A stretch of DNA of 64,000 nucleotides, from NCBI GenBank assembly GCA_021234155.1, contig JAJEKV010000101.1:3391748-3455747 (forward strand). The letters are read 5' to 3'. The notes under the pieces are model-generated. The model saw only the letters and a program-made list of their open reading frames with translations. It was not told the origin of the DNA and ran no database searches. Source of the DNA: Isoetes taiwanensis. Taxonomy: Eukaryota; Streptophyta; Lycopodiopsida; Isoetales; Isoetaceae. How positions within the stretch are numbered: the stretch's first letter is position 1; each line of letters opens with the position of its first letter. This document shows, piece after piece, positions 36,526-52,197 of this stretch. The translations under genes were made by a program, and so were the position numbers.

Positions 36526-39220
36526 ACACCAATTTTCTTAGCTTCCAACTTTTCTAATAACTTCTAAACATTTTGCACACTTTTTATAAAAATTTATCCA
36601 GCATGTTCGACATGCATTTACAACACTTTGCTTGCATCAAACAAAAGAAAAGAAGAAGTGGTAATGAGTGAAGGTGGAAGATGGACCTCAAAATTGTCCA
36701 AAGTAACAAAATAAACTTGTCACTAACAAGTCTTGCAGCCAATAGCATTGGTTGGATGTCTCTTCTTTCTTTTTACGCAAGAAATATATGAATTTGGAGC
36801 TTGGAAAACATTGCTTTGATCAATTTTCTTCATATCTGGCTATTTTATCGGGCATGCATTCTGATGCTTGCATGCTGGATGGTAAGACTTGTCCGTGCAA
36901 ATATAGATGGAACTTTGGCCAATGTTGCTTACAAAAATGCATTGGTAAAGAAACAGAGCACAGAAAGGGTATAAATTGTAGTCTTGAAATATTAAATAGA
37001 AATGCACATCTTAAAGAGTAAGTACACGCTTTTATAGGTTTGCAAATTCTTGTAAACAACCATCTCTAATCATAAGACAAGCAGGAGGCGTGCCGTTGTT
37101 AGTTATATTTTGCAGACAGGGTTTCTCATTCAAGTTCCAAAAATGCCTAGATGCCAAGTAAGATACAGTGGCCTTCAAAATTGATTTCAACAAGTCGATT
37201 CAACAGCTTCTTGTTGGTGTTAATGATGGCAAACGTACTCTGTGTTACCTACATACTCTATATGAATCTGTTTGTCACTACTGTAAATATCTCCACTCAT
37301 CTTATATATTATAATGTTATCTCGTGTGTCATGCCACTTGCATTATTTTCGATCTTCCTTATGATAACTCCAGGCAGTGGCACAAGCTGTCATTACTTTG
37401 CTGACTGCAAGAAATATATGAATTTGGAGCTTGAAAAACATCGCTTTCGCTGGATGGTAAGACTTGTCCGGGCAAACATAGATGGAACTTTGGCCAATGT
37501 TGCTTACAAAAATGCATTGGCAAAGAAAGAGATCATAGAAAAGGTATAAATTGTAGTCTTGAATATTAAATTGAAATGCACATTTATGCTTTTAAAGGTT
37601 TGCAAATTCTTGTAAACAACCATCTCTAATCAAGTAAGATAAAGTGGCCTTCAAAATTGAAGGTGGAAGATGGGCCTCGAAATTGTTCAAAGTAACAAAA
37701 TAAACTTGTCACTAACAAGTCTTGTAACCCAATAGCATTGGTTGGATGTCTCTAGTTTGTTGACCGCAAGAAATATATGAATTTGAAGCTTGGAAAACAT
37801 TGCTTTGATCAATTTTCTTCAACTAGGTCCACACTGCTTCTGGTTATGTTATCGGGCATACATTCTGCTGCTTGCATGCTGGATGGTAAGACTTGTCCGG
37901 GCAAACATAGATGGAACTTTGGCCAATGTTCCTTACAAAAATGCATTGGCAAAGAAACAGATCATAGAAAGGGTATAAATTGTAGTGTTGAAATATTCAA
38001 TTGAAATGCACATCTTAAAGAGTAAGTACACGCTTTTAAAGGTTTGCAAATTCTTGTAAACAACCATCTCTAATCATAAGACAAGCAGGAGACGTGCCAT
38101 TGTTAGTTGTATTTTGCAGAAAGGGTTTCTCATTCAAGTTCCAAAAGTGCCTAGATGTCAAGTAAGATACAGTGGGCTTCAAAATTGATTTCAACAAGTC
38201 GATTCAAGTGCTTTTTATTGGTGTTAATGATGGCAAACGTAGTCTGATAGATACTCTATATGAATGCAGTTTGTCACTATTGTTAACATCTCCACTCATC
38301 TTTATATTATAATGTTAACTCCTGTGTCATGGATCACGCCCTAAAACTTTGGATGGCCCAGATTTACTTGAAATTTTTTTTGATGCCTTAGATTTACTTG
38401 AAAAAGTTGGTCGGTACTTTTCTTTCTTAAGTTTTCCACGTTTAAAGTTGTTTCATACCGATTTTGGCGTGATATGACAGGGTAGCAATGGAGCAGTTGT
38501 GGAAATAGGGTGTGAAAGGAAGCCGTTTTCCAGTTTCACAAATTTGTAAAATCCGTGAGTTACTTTAGAAAGCATCTTCACAAACCAAGCTTCTTATATC
38601 CTATGAAGTCTTCTCCTCTTTTGCAGTGCGTGGCTTGGTGGTTGGATTTGCTATAGCTAATTTAGACAACGAAAATAACCCAAATAATCGGACATTTCTG
38701 TGTTGATTCCCTTGCTTCAGAGGTCCAAATCTAGCGCTCCATCCTCCTAGATGTCTCTAGGTTTGATCCTGTCCCCCTCACCTTGCCATATTATTTTTGA
38801 TCTTCTTTATGACAACTCCAGGCATTGGCACAATAGCTGTCGATGTCTGCATGATTGGATTGGAATGAAGGCCCAAGAGATTTCTTTGCTTCTAATATGA
38901 CGCCAAACCAAGCCTATGGCTCTTACATTTGGGAGGATGGAGCCCCTAAAAATCTGCTTTTGTCTTTGCTTTTACCTTAGTTATATATGATAATAGAGTT
39001 AATGACAAATGGAGCTCTGTTGGAATCTGCATGTTGTAGCGTTTTGGCCATGGGATGCACATCACGTTGTGCCTCACTATTTATGCTTCATTATCTTCTG
39101 TTCCATCTCTCTCTCTTTCTCTTAAATATGGTCAATGTGTGTGCTCCAATTATTTTGTACTTTGGTACTTTTACAGTGTCGGACTAGCAAGGAAATTGCA
39201 ATTTCTGAGTTCCACCAAGG
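36526..39220 (+). repeat. B modules of unit 7, with two truncated sub-copies
   Basis: Three 'ctttggccaatgtt' segments follow one another (about 36,915, 37,490 and 37,914). The second ends at about 37,657 with the same 'ttcaaaattg'/'aaggtggaag' join seen at 31,617. The third is full length and leads to module D. The middle sub-copy starts after a jump near 37,335-37,395 from the 'gtgtcatg' segment to 'ccacttgcattattttcgat' and then to 'tttgctgactgcaag'. No gene is recognised. Confidence 0.6.
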
Positions 39221-42200
39221 TATTAGTTCTGTCAGTGCTTCTTAAAAAGGCAGTTGAAGCCCATATATATGCTTTATGTCTGCATGTAGTCACTGATTAA
39301 AGTTTTTTACATGCCCAAAGGGGCCGAGCAACCTAACCTCGCTTACACTATGGCAATGGGGCCTCAACGCCTAAAAGCCTGCTGGCGGAAAAAGAGAGCT
39401 CAGTGGCTGGCCAGATGGAATGTGCAGGAGCACAGGTGCATCCAAGTGCAAACGGAGGCAGATCGATGCGATCTCCATTTGGAGGGGGAGGGTAACATTG
39501 CGATGGTATCCAATTTTTGTTGTGTGAGCATGGGCATCGTTGCATTGTTTTTTGTCAAGCTTCTAGCAAAGGGGTTGGTGTAATGTTGGAATCATGAATC
39601 TTTGTTCATAGATTTGTAATTGACTTTCTCTTTTGCTTCACTAAATGTGGATTTGGAAAAGCATCTCTAGAATCATAAAATTGATTAAGGTTTAAGATGA
39701 TTACTGTCTTATGAATGTGGTGACGAGGTTAGATGCATGCATGCTAGAGATCGTCTTTTTCTTTTTTCTTTTCTCTCTTTTTTTTTTTTTTTTTTTTGGG
39801 GATGGGGGTGGATGGGGGATGATGAAGATGGGGGGATGCCTATATGTGAGAACTATTTCTTTCTCTATTGATTATTTTCTAGGAAGCCATTATTTAATTT
39901 CTAGTTCTTACTTGAATTATGCCACGTTTGGTGCTTATGGCTGGTGTAGAGGGCGCAATTGAGTGTAAAACTGCAATGAAGAATGGTGTTCATGCATTTG
40001 TAATTTAAAAGTGGCAACCTCAACTTTCAGTGAAATGTTGCTAATTAAAAAAGATGCATTAAGCACGAAGACATGATCATAATAGCCAACTAATAATTCA
40101 TAATGATTTTGCATCCGTGACCTTAATCATGCAATCGTGTGGATTTGTTTCCCTTGTCCCAGTGCAACTGCTATTGTACAGGAGCTTAGAATGATAATAT
40201 AAGTAACATCCTTTAGTATGTAGAGACATTCTTCGTAACAATTTTCTCAAAACTATTGCCTACACATATCCTAACCTATATCTCATGTTTACATAATATT
40301 AAGTGTGTGTCTTGAACGGACATAATTCAAACAAAGTGGACACAAAGATGCCAACGTCACAATACCCAAAACTTATTATCTTTAAATGTTTTCCAAATCA
40401 TTTTAGCTTGTTGACCTTGATTTGTTGCAACTTGAAATTTCAATCCTTAAAGCAATCATTAGGAAATGCCTTGTGCATATTTACAAACTGGAACATAATA
40501 TGTTGCATTACCTAGTTATGGAAAAGGATTTGGGAACTGCAAATAGGATTGCATCCATCGTCCAGTGGTCCTCAAGGATTTAGCATTAAATAAGGCAAAA
40601 TGCCTAAACTTGGAAGAGTCATGGAATGTATTCCAACACGGGAACTTGCAAAATAATATGATATGGTTGAAGTAGATAACAAATATTTGCCTATTTAGAA
40701 AAAGAGCCAAAGGCATACTAGGCATTCCATCTTAATGCCCACTTCTGGCGGAATTTTTGGCTCTATTGATCAGTTTGCTAAGTAATTTATATTTTCATTT
40801 CAGGTGACAATGACAGGTTGTTTCAATGTGTTGTTGGAGAACGTGCAGATGATCCTCATAGGAGCAAAAAAGTGAATAGAAAATAGAAAAAACTGAGCAA
40901 GAAGTAAACAGGGCATGAAGAAGAATTTTGAGCTGTATAAGCAACGCTTGTTTGACACCAAATCTTATGCATCAATTTATCAAGCATGCAATCTGTATTG
41001 ACATCTAAGCTATAAATTAATTTACCTCTTACCGTCAATAACATCGTCTGCTCTATCTTTGCTTGAGTTCTGCAACTACAGTTCCATATCCAGAAATCAA
41101 TCCTTGTGTCATGACAAGCCATGTGAATTTCTGAGAGAAAAAAATATGTGCATGCCCTATGAGTTCAAACAAAGGAGGATTATATTATGTGCATTAGACA
41201 TAGCTGACCGAAATTCAATGCCGTGGATAACTATTCTTTGTTTAAAATACCAAAATTTGGAACACAGACAGCCAATAGAACAAACATGTAATGGCCCTAA
41301 CAATCCTTCCGTGCAGATCTAGAATACATAACTGAATCATCTAACCAGAGCTCTGCTACCTAGGCAACATGCCTCATGTCTCTATCACTCTAGCCTCCAG
41401 AATAATTCAGTCAACTGCTGCAGTGCAAGCTGATTCACTTTTTGCAAGCTTGTGGAGTCACGAAAACTTCCATTTCCATTTAAACCAATGCAGACCCAGC
41501 ATATGCTAGTATAATCTAGAGCAAACTAAACTACAAACATATAAATCCTTACCTTTTGAAATAATAAAAGCCCAACGACATCAACCGCTTCAATCATTTG
41601 AAGCTTCCATTTGGCATTAGCATTCAATTTCTAAGAACATCGGAGTCTGTTGCTATCTAAGAGACTATTTATTTTAAAGAAAATACCTGCAACAAAATTC
41701 CGTCCAAGCTTGTTACATCTCTATATAATTCGCAAAACTCTATACAAGAACCGATGTAAACTACAACTAAGCACATGAAGTAGCTTAGCTTGGTAGCCAT
41801 TGCAAGCTGGTATAACACAACCATGCCAAAACAAACTCAAGGCTTTCAAATAATCCTCAATTATATTGCAATATCTGCTGGAGGAAAACACATAGAGAGG
41901 AATTTGAAGAGGAATTTGCAGTTAGTAGGAAAACAACCTAAATCTTTGGGGCATGATGTAACGTTGTGCAGATTAAGATAGAAAAGTGTTGGCCCAAGTT
42001 CCATGACGTGAGCATGATAGCATGGATTTTCACCTTTCTTGCATCATGTTCGTTATCTCCTTCACAGTCCTGGTTTTCATATCTGCAAATTAAAATGGCA
42101 AAGCATTGGCCAAGTTCCAGGATGTCAGCTTAAAGGCATGATAGTATGGATTTTCATCTTTCTTTGCATCATGTTCGTTGGCTAGTTCACAGTCCTGCTT

Positions 42201-44008
42201 TTTATATCCGAGCAGTAAAGTGAATATGAGTGTGTCCTAATTTTTGCTTCCTTCTAGTCATAGATAATAGTGAACTGCCTTTGTGTGCCAATAACACTAT
42301 GAACATAGTCTGCAAATGCCTTTAATACCATTGAAACCTCTGTGAGATGAAGCTGAAAGGCCTTTATAGCTCAAGCTCTCTTTGTCCATTCAAAAAAAAA
42401 CCTCCATGCTACGAGAGTTTGCAATGGGTGCCTCCAGGTTTGACAGTGGTGGAATTGCATGGCCATAGCTCCAGTGGGCTCTTGAGAACAAAGTCTCAAG
42501 GTAATAGGATGTTAAGTGAAAATATTACCCTTAAAAGGGCAAGATGAGAAGTGGCCATAGTATGAACAAAATTTATTGCCTACATGCATAGGCATTCTTC
42601 AACAAATAAAAGGTCGTCAACCCATGGAAATTCATTGCCCCTGCATGCAAAGCCACTCTCACGAATAAAGGTTTTCCGATCATACCTTCACTGTATATCA
42701 TGTTATTATTCACCCAATTGCTGTAAGTAATACATAAGTCTAATGTTAGTCACTGCTGCAGCACCAGCAACAATTAAACTCCATAGGATGATCTTCAAAC
42801 CTCCTTATTCTAATGATGTTGGAGACGTCTGTAAATTTCTTCTGTTGCTAAATAAACTGCAATGACATGTGCAGAATGAATATGGATTTGCTGCAATGGG
42901 ATTAGCATCTGGATTTACGATTAGCATTTGAATGTCATGATTGCTGCTTGAACATGGCAGAGAGATGCCTTTTTCTAGATCCTCCATTCTCACATTTGAG
43001 AATAACCAAGAATGACCTTGACTGAGAAAGGTCTCTTCAAAAAGCTCACATCCTTGCATTCTACAAAATTTTCAAGCTCAGAGAAAAACCAATAAATTGA
43101 AGTACTGCCTTTGCACCCTTGGTACTAATAAAGCCTTAACAGACCATAATTATCCAGTTCAAATAGTCTAAGGTAGCTTAAGGAACCCTGGGATCATCAT
43201 ATTCTCTTCTGAATACTATTTATCTAGCAATGAGCAGGACTTGCAATTGAAGCAAGCCATGAATTGAAAAGTGGAGTTATTGATGGCTTTTCTTCTTACA
43301 AGATCATTGATAACTACGGTCTAGCCAAAAAACACATGCATGGCCACGGGAGGAAATGAGCCCGCAATAACTAGTCACAATAATTAGCAAATCATTCAAT
43401 TTCCCTAAACACAACTGCAAACCATCACCTTAAATAACATGAGATAAGCTCCAAAATATGCAAGTCCTGGCAGCACGCCTCCTTCGATTCCTAGGGCCTG
43501 CAAAAACCACAAGGATCACGGGCCTGCATAAAAAAGAAAGTGCGGATGTGAACATTCCAAGAGTATTACCCTGGATGGAACTCTAAAGATTATTTCAAGC
43601 AAAATCACATTGCACAAATTAGTAAAGTGATCACTTTAAATAACATGCAGGCAAGCTCTAGAATATGCACAGCTTAGCAGCATTTCCCCGTTAGAACGTG
43701 TATCGTCAAACAGTTGAAATACTAGATTAAATATGCTAGCTTAGGGGCATCTCAATTTGATGCAAAACCCTGGATACCTTACAAAGGATGGTTTCTTCGC
43801 CCATATAGTAATGCACAGCATATGCAACCAATTTTAATAACATGCTGTCAATCCTCCACATGCTGCTATTACATGCAACAAAACGAATTTAAGGGGCATA
43901 TAGTATTTGCAAAGATAAAATCACCATACTCTTCCATTTCGTGCCAAGATCGGCCAGCAAAGAATTAGGTTCAATAACAACTCATCAAGAAGAAAAAAAT
44001 AATGCTTG
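39221..44008 (+). repeat. D module of unit 7 (BiP upstream block)
   Basis: This is the third good copy of the BiP upstream block. It keeps the MPKG frame (39,311), the G-rich tract after a long T-run (39,798-39,836), a piece at about 39,970-40,070 that units 3 and 4 lack, and the clean last 1.4 kb before BiP. A segment in its middle (41,118-42,540) differs wholly from units 3 and 4 and is listed separately. Confidence 0.6.
41118..42540. other. Unit-7-specific replacement segment
   Basis: Where units 3 and 4 have about 210 bp ('gatactacatgtttacttgg' to 'cataataattataagg'), unit 7 has about 1.4 kb of unrelated sequence. Both flanks match the other units up to 'cttgtgtcatga' on the left and 'gcaagatgagaagtggccat' on the right. 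Inside it, an imperfect tandem duplication of about 117 bp begins at 41,988 and 42,105 ('ggcc(c)aagttcca', 'catgatag', 'atggattttca', 'gcatcatgttcgtt', 'ttcacagtcctg'). I see no terminal repeats, target duplication or transposase motif. It may be the ancestral sequence, deleted in the others, or a later replacement. Confidence 0.6.
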
Positions 44009-44139
44009 CCTTTTTTTTCCCTTTTCCCTTTTGCGTTTCTTTTCATTTCCTTTGCCCTTTTCCTTGCTTGTTTAAAAGAAGCAGAGTGGTGAGAAGCAGA
44101 AGCAGAAGAGAGTGTTGAGAGAAGCAGAGGCAGTAGAGA
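44009..44139 (+). promoter_or_regulatory. BiP copy 3 core promoter/leader
   Basis: The pyrimidine tract, TTTAAAAG and G/A-rich leader match copy 1 without a difference that I can see. Conservation extends upstream for well over 1 kb, so copies 1-3 should share regulation if they are active. Confidence 0.4.
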
Positions 44140-46130
<1,991 letters not shown>

Positions 46131-48679
46131 ATATCTTGAGACATTCAAAATTCATGGTCACGACAAATGTAACAAATACTTGTAGATATGGAAATAGCAA
46201 TATGAGATGTATATTAGCTTATGCTTATTATCTGGTTTTCACACCACTTGTCTTAGCTTTCAACTTTTCTAATAACTTTTAAAATTTTGCACACTTTCTC
46301 TACAATTTAGACATGCATTTACAAGACTTTGCTTGCATGAAACAAAAAGAAAAGAAGAAGTGGTAATGAATGAAGGTGGAAGATGGATGTTGAAATTGTC
46401 CAAAGTAACAAAATAAACTTGTCACTAACAAGTCTTGCAACCCAATGTCTTTCTTTGCAACCAAGAAATAATGAATTTGGAGCTTGGAAAACATCGCTTT
46501 GATCAATTTTCTTCAAATAGATCCACACTATTTGGGTTACTTTTGGCAAACGATGCTTTCATGCTGGATGGTAAGACTTGTCCGGGCAAACATAGATGGA
46601 ACTTTGGCCAATGTTGCTTACAAAAATGCATTGGCAAAGAAAGAGATCATAGAAAGGGTATAAATTGTAGTCTTGAATATTAAATTGAAATGCACATCTA
46701 CGCTTTTAAAGGTTTGCAAATTCTTGTAAACAACCATCTCTAATCATAAGACAAGAAGGAGGCGTTTGTTATATTAAAAGGGTTGTTCAAGTTCCAAAAT
46801 ATGTTTTGCAAAAGTGTTTCTCATTCAAGTTTCAAAATGCCTAAGATGCCAAGTAAGATACAATGGCCTTCAAAATTGAAGGTGGAAGATGGACCTCGAA
46901 ATTGTCCAAAGTAACAAAATAAACTTGTCACTAACAAGACTTGCAACCCAATAGCATTGGTTGGATGTCTCTAGTTTGTTGACCGCAAGAAATATATGAA
47001 TTTGAAGCTTGGAAAACATTGCTTTATCAATTTTCTTCAATTAGGTCCACACTGCTTCTGGTTATGTTATCGGGCATGCATTCTGATGCTTGCATGCTGG
47101 ATGGTAAGACTTTTCTGGGCAAACATAGATGGAACTTTGGCCAATGTTCCTTACAAAAATGCATTGACAAAGAAACAGATCATAGAAGCATAGAAAGGGT
47201 ATAAATTGTAGTCTTGAAATATTCAATTGAAATGCACATCTTCAAAAGTAAGTACACGCTTTTAAAGGTTTGCAAATTCTTGTAAACAACCATCTCTAAT
47301 CATAAGACAAGCAGGAGACGTGCCATTGTTAGTTGTATTTTGCAGAAAGGGCTTCTTATTCAAGTTCCAAAAGTGCCTAGATGTCAAGTAAGATACAGTG
47401 GCCTTCAAAATTGATTTCAACAAGTCGATTCAAGTGCTTCTTGTTGGTGTTAATGATGGCAAACGTAGTCTGATAGATACTCTATATGAATCTGTTTGTC
47501 ACTATTGTTAACATCTCCACTCATCTTTATATTATAATGTTAACTCATGTGTCATGGATCACGCCCTAAAACTTTGGACGGCCCAGATTTACTTGAAATT
47601 TTTTTGATGCCTTAGATTTACTTGAAAAAGTTGGTCGATACTTTTCTTTCTTAAGTTTTCCACGTTTTAAGGCTTCTACAGCCGCCATTGGCAGGATATG
47701 ACAGGATAGCAATGGAGAAGTTGTGGAAATAGGGTGCGGAAGGAAGCTGTTTTCCAGTTTCACAAATTTGTAAAGTTCGTGAGTTACTTTAGAAAGCATC
47801 TTCACAAAGCAAGCTTCTTTATATCCTATGAAGTTTTCTTCTCTTTTGCAATGCGTGGCTTGGTGGTTGGATTTGCTACATCTAATTTAGACAACAAAAA
47901 TAACCCAAATAATCATCATTTCGTGTTGATTGATTCCTTGCTCCGAGGTCCAAATCTAGCGCTCCATCCTCCTAGATGTCTCTAGGTTTGATCATGTCTC
48001 CCCACCTTGCCATTTTGCATTATTTTCGATCTTCTTTATGATAACTACGGGCATTGGCACAAAAGCTGTCATTGTTTATTATGATGTCTGCATGATTGGG
48101 TTGGAATGAAGACCCACGAGTAAAGAATTATATAATTTAGATACAGAAACATGTGCTCTTATTCACATGCACATGGCAAAGAGATTTCTTTTGCTTCTAA
48201 TATGATGCCAAACCAAGCCTAGTTCTCTTCATTTGGGAGGATGGAGCCCTAAAAAACCGCTTTTATCGTTTTTTTACCTCCGTTGTATATGATAACAGAT
48301 TTAATGACAAATGGAGTTCTGTTGGAATCTGCATGTTATAGCGCTCTGGCCATGGGATGCACATGATGTTGTGCTTTATTATTTATGTTTCATTATCTTC
48401 TATTCTATCTCTCTTTCTTTCTCTTAAATATAGTCAATGTGTGCGCTCCGATTATTTTGTACTTTGGCACTTTTACAATGTTGGACTAGCAAGGAAATTG
48501 CAATTTCTGAGTTCCTCCAAGGTATTAGTTCGCGAATGCTTCTTAAAAAGGCAGTAGAAGCCCATAACTATATGCTTTATAATGTCTGCATGTATTCATT
48601 GGTTAAAGTCTTCTATATGCTTTCTAATCTTTCCATGCCTTCATTGGTTAAAGTCTACCATCAGGTTCTTCTATTGATG
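46131..48679 (+). repeat. B module and start of C module of unit 8, cut by the retrotransposon
   Basis: The BiP 3' flank is followed by a short B segment ending in the 'ttcaaaattg'/'aaggtggaag' join at about 46,877, then by a full B segment and the first part of module C. Module C stops at 'ctattgatg', where the LTR element begins, and resumes at 60,076. No gene is recognised. Confidence 0.65.
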
Positions 48680-48684
48680 AAATC
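48680..48684. other. Target site duplication, left copy (aaatc)
   Basis: The 5 bp before the 5' LTR equal the 5 bp after the 3' LTR. An unoccupied paralogous site at 61,814 reads 'gatgaaatcgtttcagagaa' and shows one copy only, which confirms the duplication. Confidence 0.92.
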
Positions 48685-51002
48685 TGTAACGGACCTAGGA
48701 TTTTGAGGTAAATTGTGGATTATTTTATTTAAAAGATGCAAAGGAATATTAATCAAAATATCACGCATGCAGAGAAATACGTCGTATATGTAGAGATTAT
48801 ACGGACAAAATACTGTGGTTAAAAATAAATATAAGTACAGAGAAAAGCATTGGGAAAAAGATTGATTGCAGAGGGATTCTTTGAAGGAGCGAATCGCGGC
48901 AAGTGAGCTCGGGAGCGTGTTGGAGCTTGAGAAAAAGCAACAAAGCGGGATTCCGTGGGGATCAAGCCTTACACACGGGTTTTCTAACAGAAAGTAAAAT
49001 TGTGCATCTTGAATTGTGTTGATGCAAAAGTAGGATTGTTATGAAACTTAGTATTGATTTAGAATTAAACTAAAAGTGCATGAATATGGAAAAAGCTTGC
49101 ATGATTGAATTTGGAAGTATTTTATGATGGCATATTGACATTTGCAAAAAGTATCACGGATCTAAGTGAGACAGCATCTAGATCATGCCGTAAGTAATGG
49201 AATAGCTCATATTAGAACATGAGGGATGGATTAAGGTAAAGGGATGGCTGGAATCGCTTAAACCGTGTTAAAATTGTAAAGTTCCCCGCATGCCGCCGTT
49301 TATATAATGGGATCCTGGTACGGTGATGATCCGAAGCATGAAATGTGATGAGAAATGGGTCGATTTGGGCCTTAGGGAGGCCGAAATGGAAAAGGAATGA
49401 GGAATCGGAAGATCAAAGCAAGATTCATCAGAATCCCATGATTTTGGTGCTCAAGAATTGATAGGAATCGCCGGATTTGGCGAATCGCCGAAATGGCCGA
49501 AAAACCCCTTTGCAAACCAAAATCGGAGGAGCTAGGGAGTTTTGGCATGGAATCGATGGCCGGAGGCCAAACCGACAAAGAAGAAGGTCGAGGTCGGGTC
49601 TAAATAGCGTAGTTAGGGTTAGGTTATGAAGTAAAAAATGTTAACGATTTAGTTAATAGTTAGTAAGGAAGTAATAATAAAAGTTTGAGGTTAAAGTTAA
49701 GGCTCTATCTTAAAATATCAAGGTTGAGTTGTTGGGTTGAATATATTTAAGTGGAGGCCCTTGTTAAATGGGTTTATACTAATGGTCATAACGACATGAG
49801 AAGACTAACAAGTTATCTAGTTATATATATTAAAAAAGAAAACCTTTAGAAATTAGCTAAGTAACATTATGTAAAAAAAAAAACAAGCATATGTATTGTG
49901 TATAGAGGAAATTGGTAAAAGGAACCATAACGATATCTAAATGCTATAGAATAATATTATTAAAGTCTCTAGTAACCTTATTGTTAGTGAATCTATGAAA
50001 GATATAGACGTTTATTTTTAATTTAATGGTGATGGTTGCATTTTGCATTATTAAGGTTATGGTTAGACATTTCATGTGTGAATTATGGAATTATTTGATG
50101 TTGAGTATGTTAAGGCATGGGCATGATGGTGAATTGTATGTAATTGTATATGGTGAAATTCTTTGATATAGACCTCTGGGGGGAGAGTCTAGGTGCGATG
50201 GTCTAGACTCCGCTTGCACAAAGTGCTATGTAAATGGTATTTTGAACATCGGGCGTTTGGTACCGTGAAGGTACAAGCGTCATGCACAAGAAGTGGTCCT
50301 CCAATCTTTTTGGTGGAAGGGTGTGTACACACGTGGTTACCCCCTCTATGTCACCGGGCCCGATCGGCCGAAAGTTGACCTTGCTCGGACCCGCAGGAAT
50401 ATTGGTTGCTATGTTGATGCTATGGTTGCTTGGCTAGTGTATATGTGGTATTTAATGCCGGAATCAAGTTGCAATGGTTGTGCTTAGCATAATTATGCAT
50501 TGTATTTATGTTGGTTGGACTAGTAACTTGGATTGCGGTGGGCGCAGGTTACGGTAAAGGCTAAGTTATTGTTTATGTTGATGCTTGTGGTAATTGATGC
50601 TTGATATATTCTAAATTCCCGATCCCCACTTAGTCCGTGGTGACTAACCCCCGTGGTTAAATGGTGTGGGCAGAGGTGCGAGATCAGGAGAGTAGCCAAA
50701 GGCTGCAGAAAGGGAGAGAGGAGTGTGTGAATTGCTAGATAATACATTTGATTAATATAACTATTATTATTATGGATCGATTTAAACTATAATTATTTGT
50801 AAACTTGGTTGTTGTGTGGGATTTTGCCGAGAGCAATGGCAAGTATAATATTTTTGGGACCTTAGAGCACCTAATAAAGATTAAATTCTTTACCTAAGTA
50901 TGCATGTATTAATTTCTTGAGTCTAAGAGCTAAAGTAGATCCAATCCGGTAGAGATCGATGGGATCTCGATTCATCGAGAGGTTAACCGGCCGCCCGCCA
51001 CA
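48685..51002 (+). repeat. 5' LTR
   Basis: The LTR begins TGTAACGGACC and ends CACA. It matches the 3' LTR along its whole length, allowing short indels. Most differences lie at CAG/CTG in one or the other copy, for example 'gattctttgaagg' here against 'gattgctgaagg' at 57,927. A 'ttatatatatt' stretch near 49,823 could serve as a TATA box; this is a guess. Confidence 0.92.
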
Positions 51003-51005
51003 GGT

Positions 51006-51016
51006 TGGTATCGAGC
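51006..51016 (+). other. Primer binding site, tRNA-iMet type
   Basis: TGGTATCGAGC lies 3 bp inside the 5' LTR. The usual plant site complementary to the initiator Met tRNA 3' end is TGGTATCAGAGC. The single missing base falls in a CAG, so it fits the read-error pattern found throughout the window. Confidence 0.8.
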
Positions 51017-51091
51017 AAAGTTTACGGTTAGTGGATTATGAGATGTGTGATTATTGATGATATTTGCTATGGTTCCGTGATTCTTGTAGAG

Positions 51092-52197
51092 ATGAGTTCC
51101 CCGGGAGGATCCAGGAGGAGCTGGGCCGGACTGGTGGAGCTCCTGATGTAGCCAATATCTTGCAAGGCTATTCGGCCAAATGTTGCGTAAAACAGTGCGT
51201 CATAACAAAAAAGACAACAAGGACAAGGCGTTAGAGAAGGTTTGAAGGACACTAAGAGGGAAGTATTCTTGGAGAGAATGTTACAGGGGGATGATGCGGG
51301 ACTCGTGGCCGTGGAGTTGAGTTTTACTTTAAACTCATTAATGCTTTGAAGATGTTAAAAGTCGTATTGGCTCAAGCAATGTTGGGTGGATTTGCTAGAG
51401 TATGGTGGGAGAATTATTGCGGGATATAAATAAGGCTGCAGGCGGGGAGGCAACTTGGCAAGAGTTTAAGACCGCTTTTGAAGGACATTTTATGCCTCCC
51501 GGGTACAAAGTTGACAAGATGAATGAGTTCTTGGACTTGACACAAAAGGGACGGGTATTGAATATAACGAAGTTTAGAAGGTTGCGGTATCATTGTCCTT
51601 TTGAGGATAAGGAGAAGCTTTGTGCTCGATTTGTGAAGGGTTTGCGGGTTGATATTAAGAGCACAATGTCGGGTGTGTCTTATAAAGATTTGGAGGAGGT
51701 ATTGAGAATTGCTAAGAATCGTGAATCGACCTAGCCGAGAAAGCAACCTTGGAGAATGCTAAGAAGAGACAAGTTCCTTCCACATGGCGACCGGTGGATC
51801 TGGCGAAAGGAAGGTAGATTCTCTAGTAGGGGTGGCATATCGCCAAGCAGTCGTTAGTATGCGGGGAGGGTAGTCAAAATCGAGGATCTCGCCTATGTAT
51901 GCACCTTTGAATGATGAGACTAGGGAAAAGTGTCTTAATGAGAATCGATGCTTTAGGTGCGGAGAAGTTGGTCATTATGGGACGAGATTGTCAGAAAGGT
52001 GGATGGATAGTACGCCCTCGTCTGCATCTTCTCAACGTGGAGGGCAAACAAACCCAGTGGTCGGGTTGAATTCTAGTGATACTTATGGGGCCAAGGCAGG
52101 AGAAATGGAGGCCGGAAATAACCGTGGTGGTCGTGGAGGTTTTGGGACAATAATAGGGGTGGCAGAGGACAAGCTAGAGGAGACAACGGGATTATAG
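51092..52197 (+). CDS. gag: gag polyprotein of the Ty3/gypsy element (broken frame)
   Basis: Gag forms the particle that packages the element's RNA. A start codon at 51,092 opens a frame that breaks before 51,250. The best-preserved part, 51,402-51,734, holds the capsid core: FKTAFEGHFMPPGYKVDKMN followed by the EFLDLTQ segment and the FVKGLRVDIK segment, a pattern typical of the Retrotrans_gag family. A zinc knuckle follows near 51,950 (CFRCGEVGHYG). Its last cysteine is lost because 'gacgagattgt' shifts the frame; CAG in place of CGAG would restore the phase. A glycine/arginine-rich stretch lies near 52,110-52,150. Confidence 0.82.
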
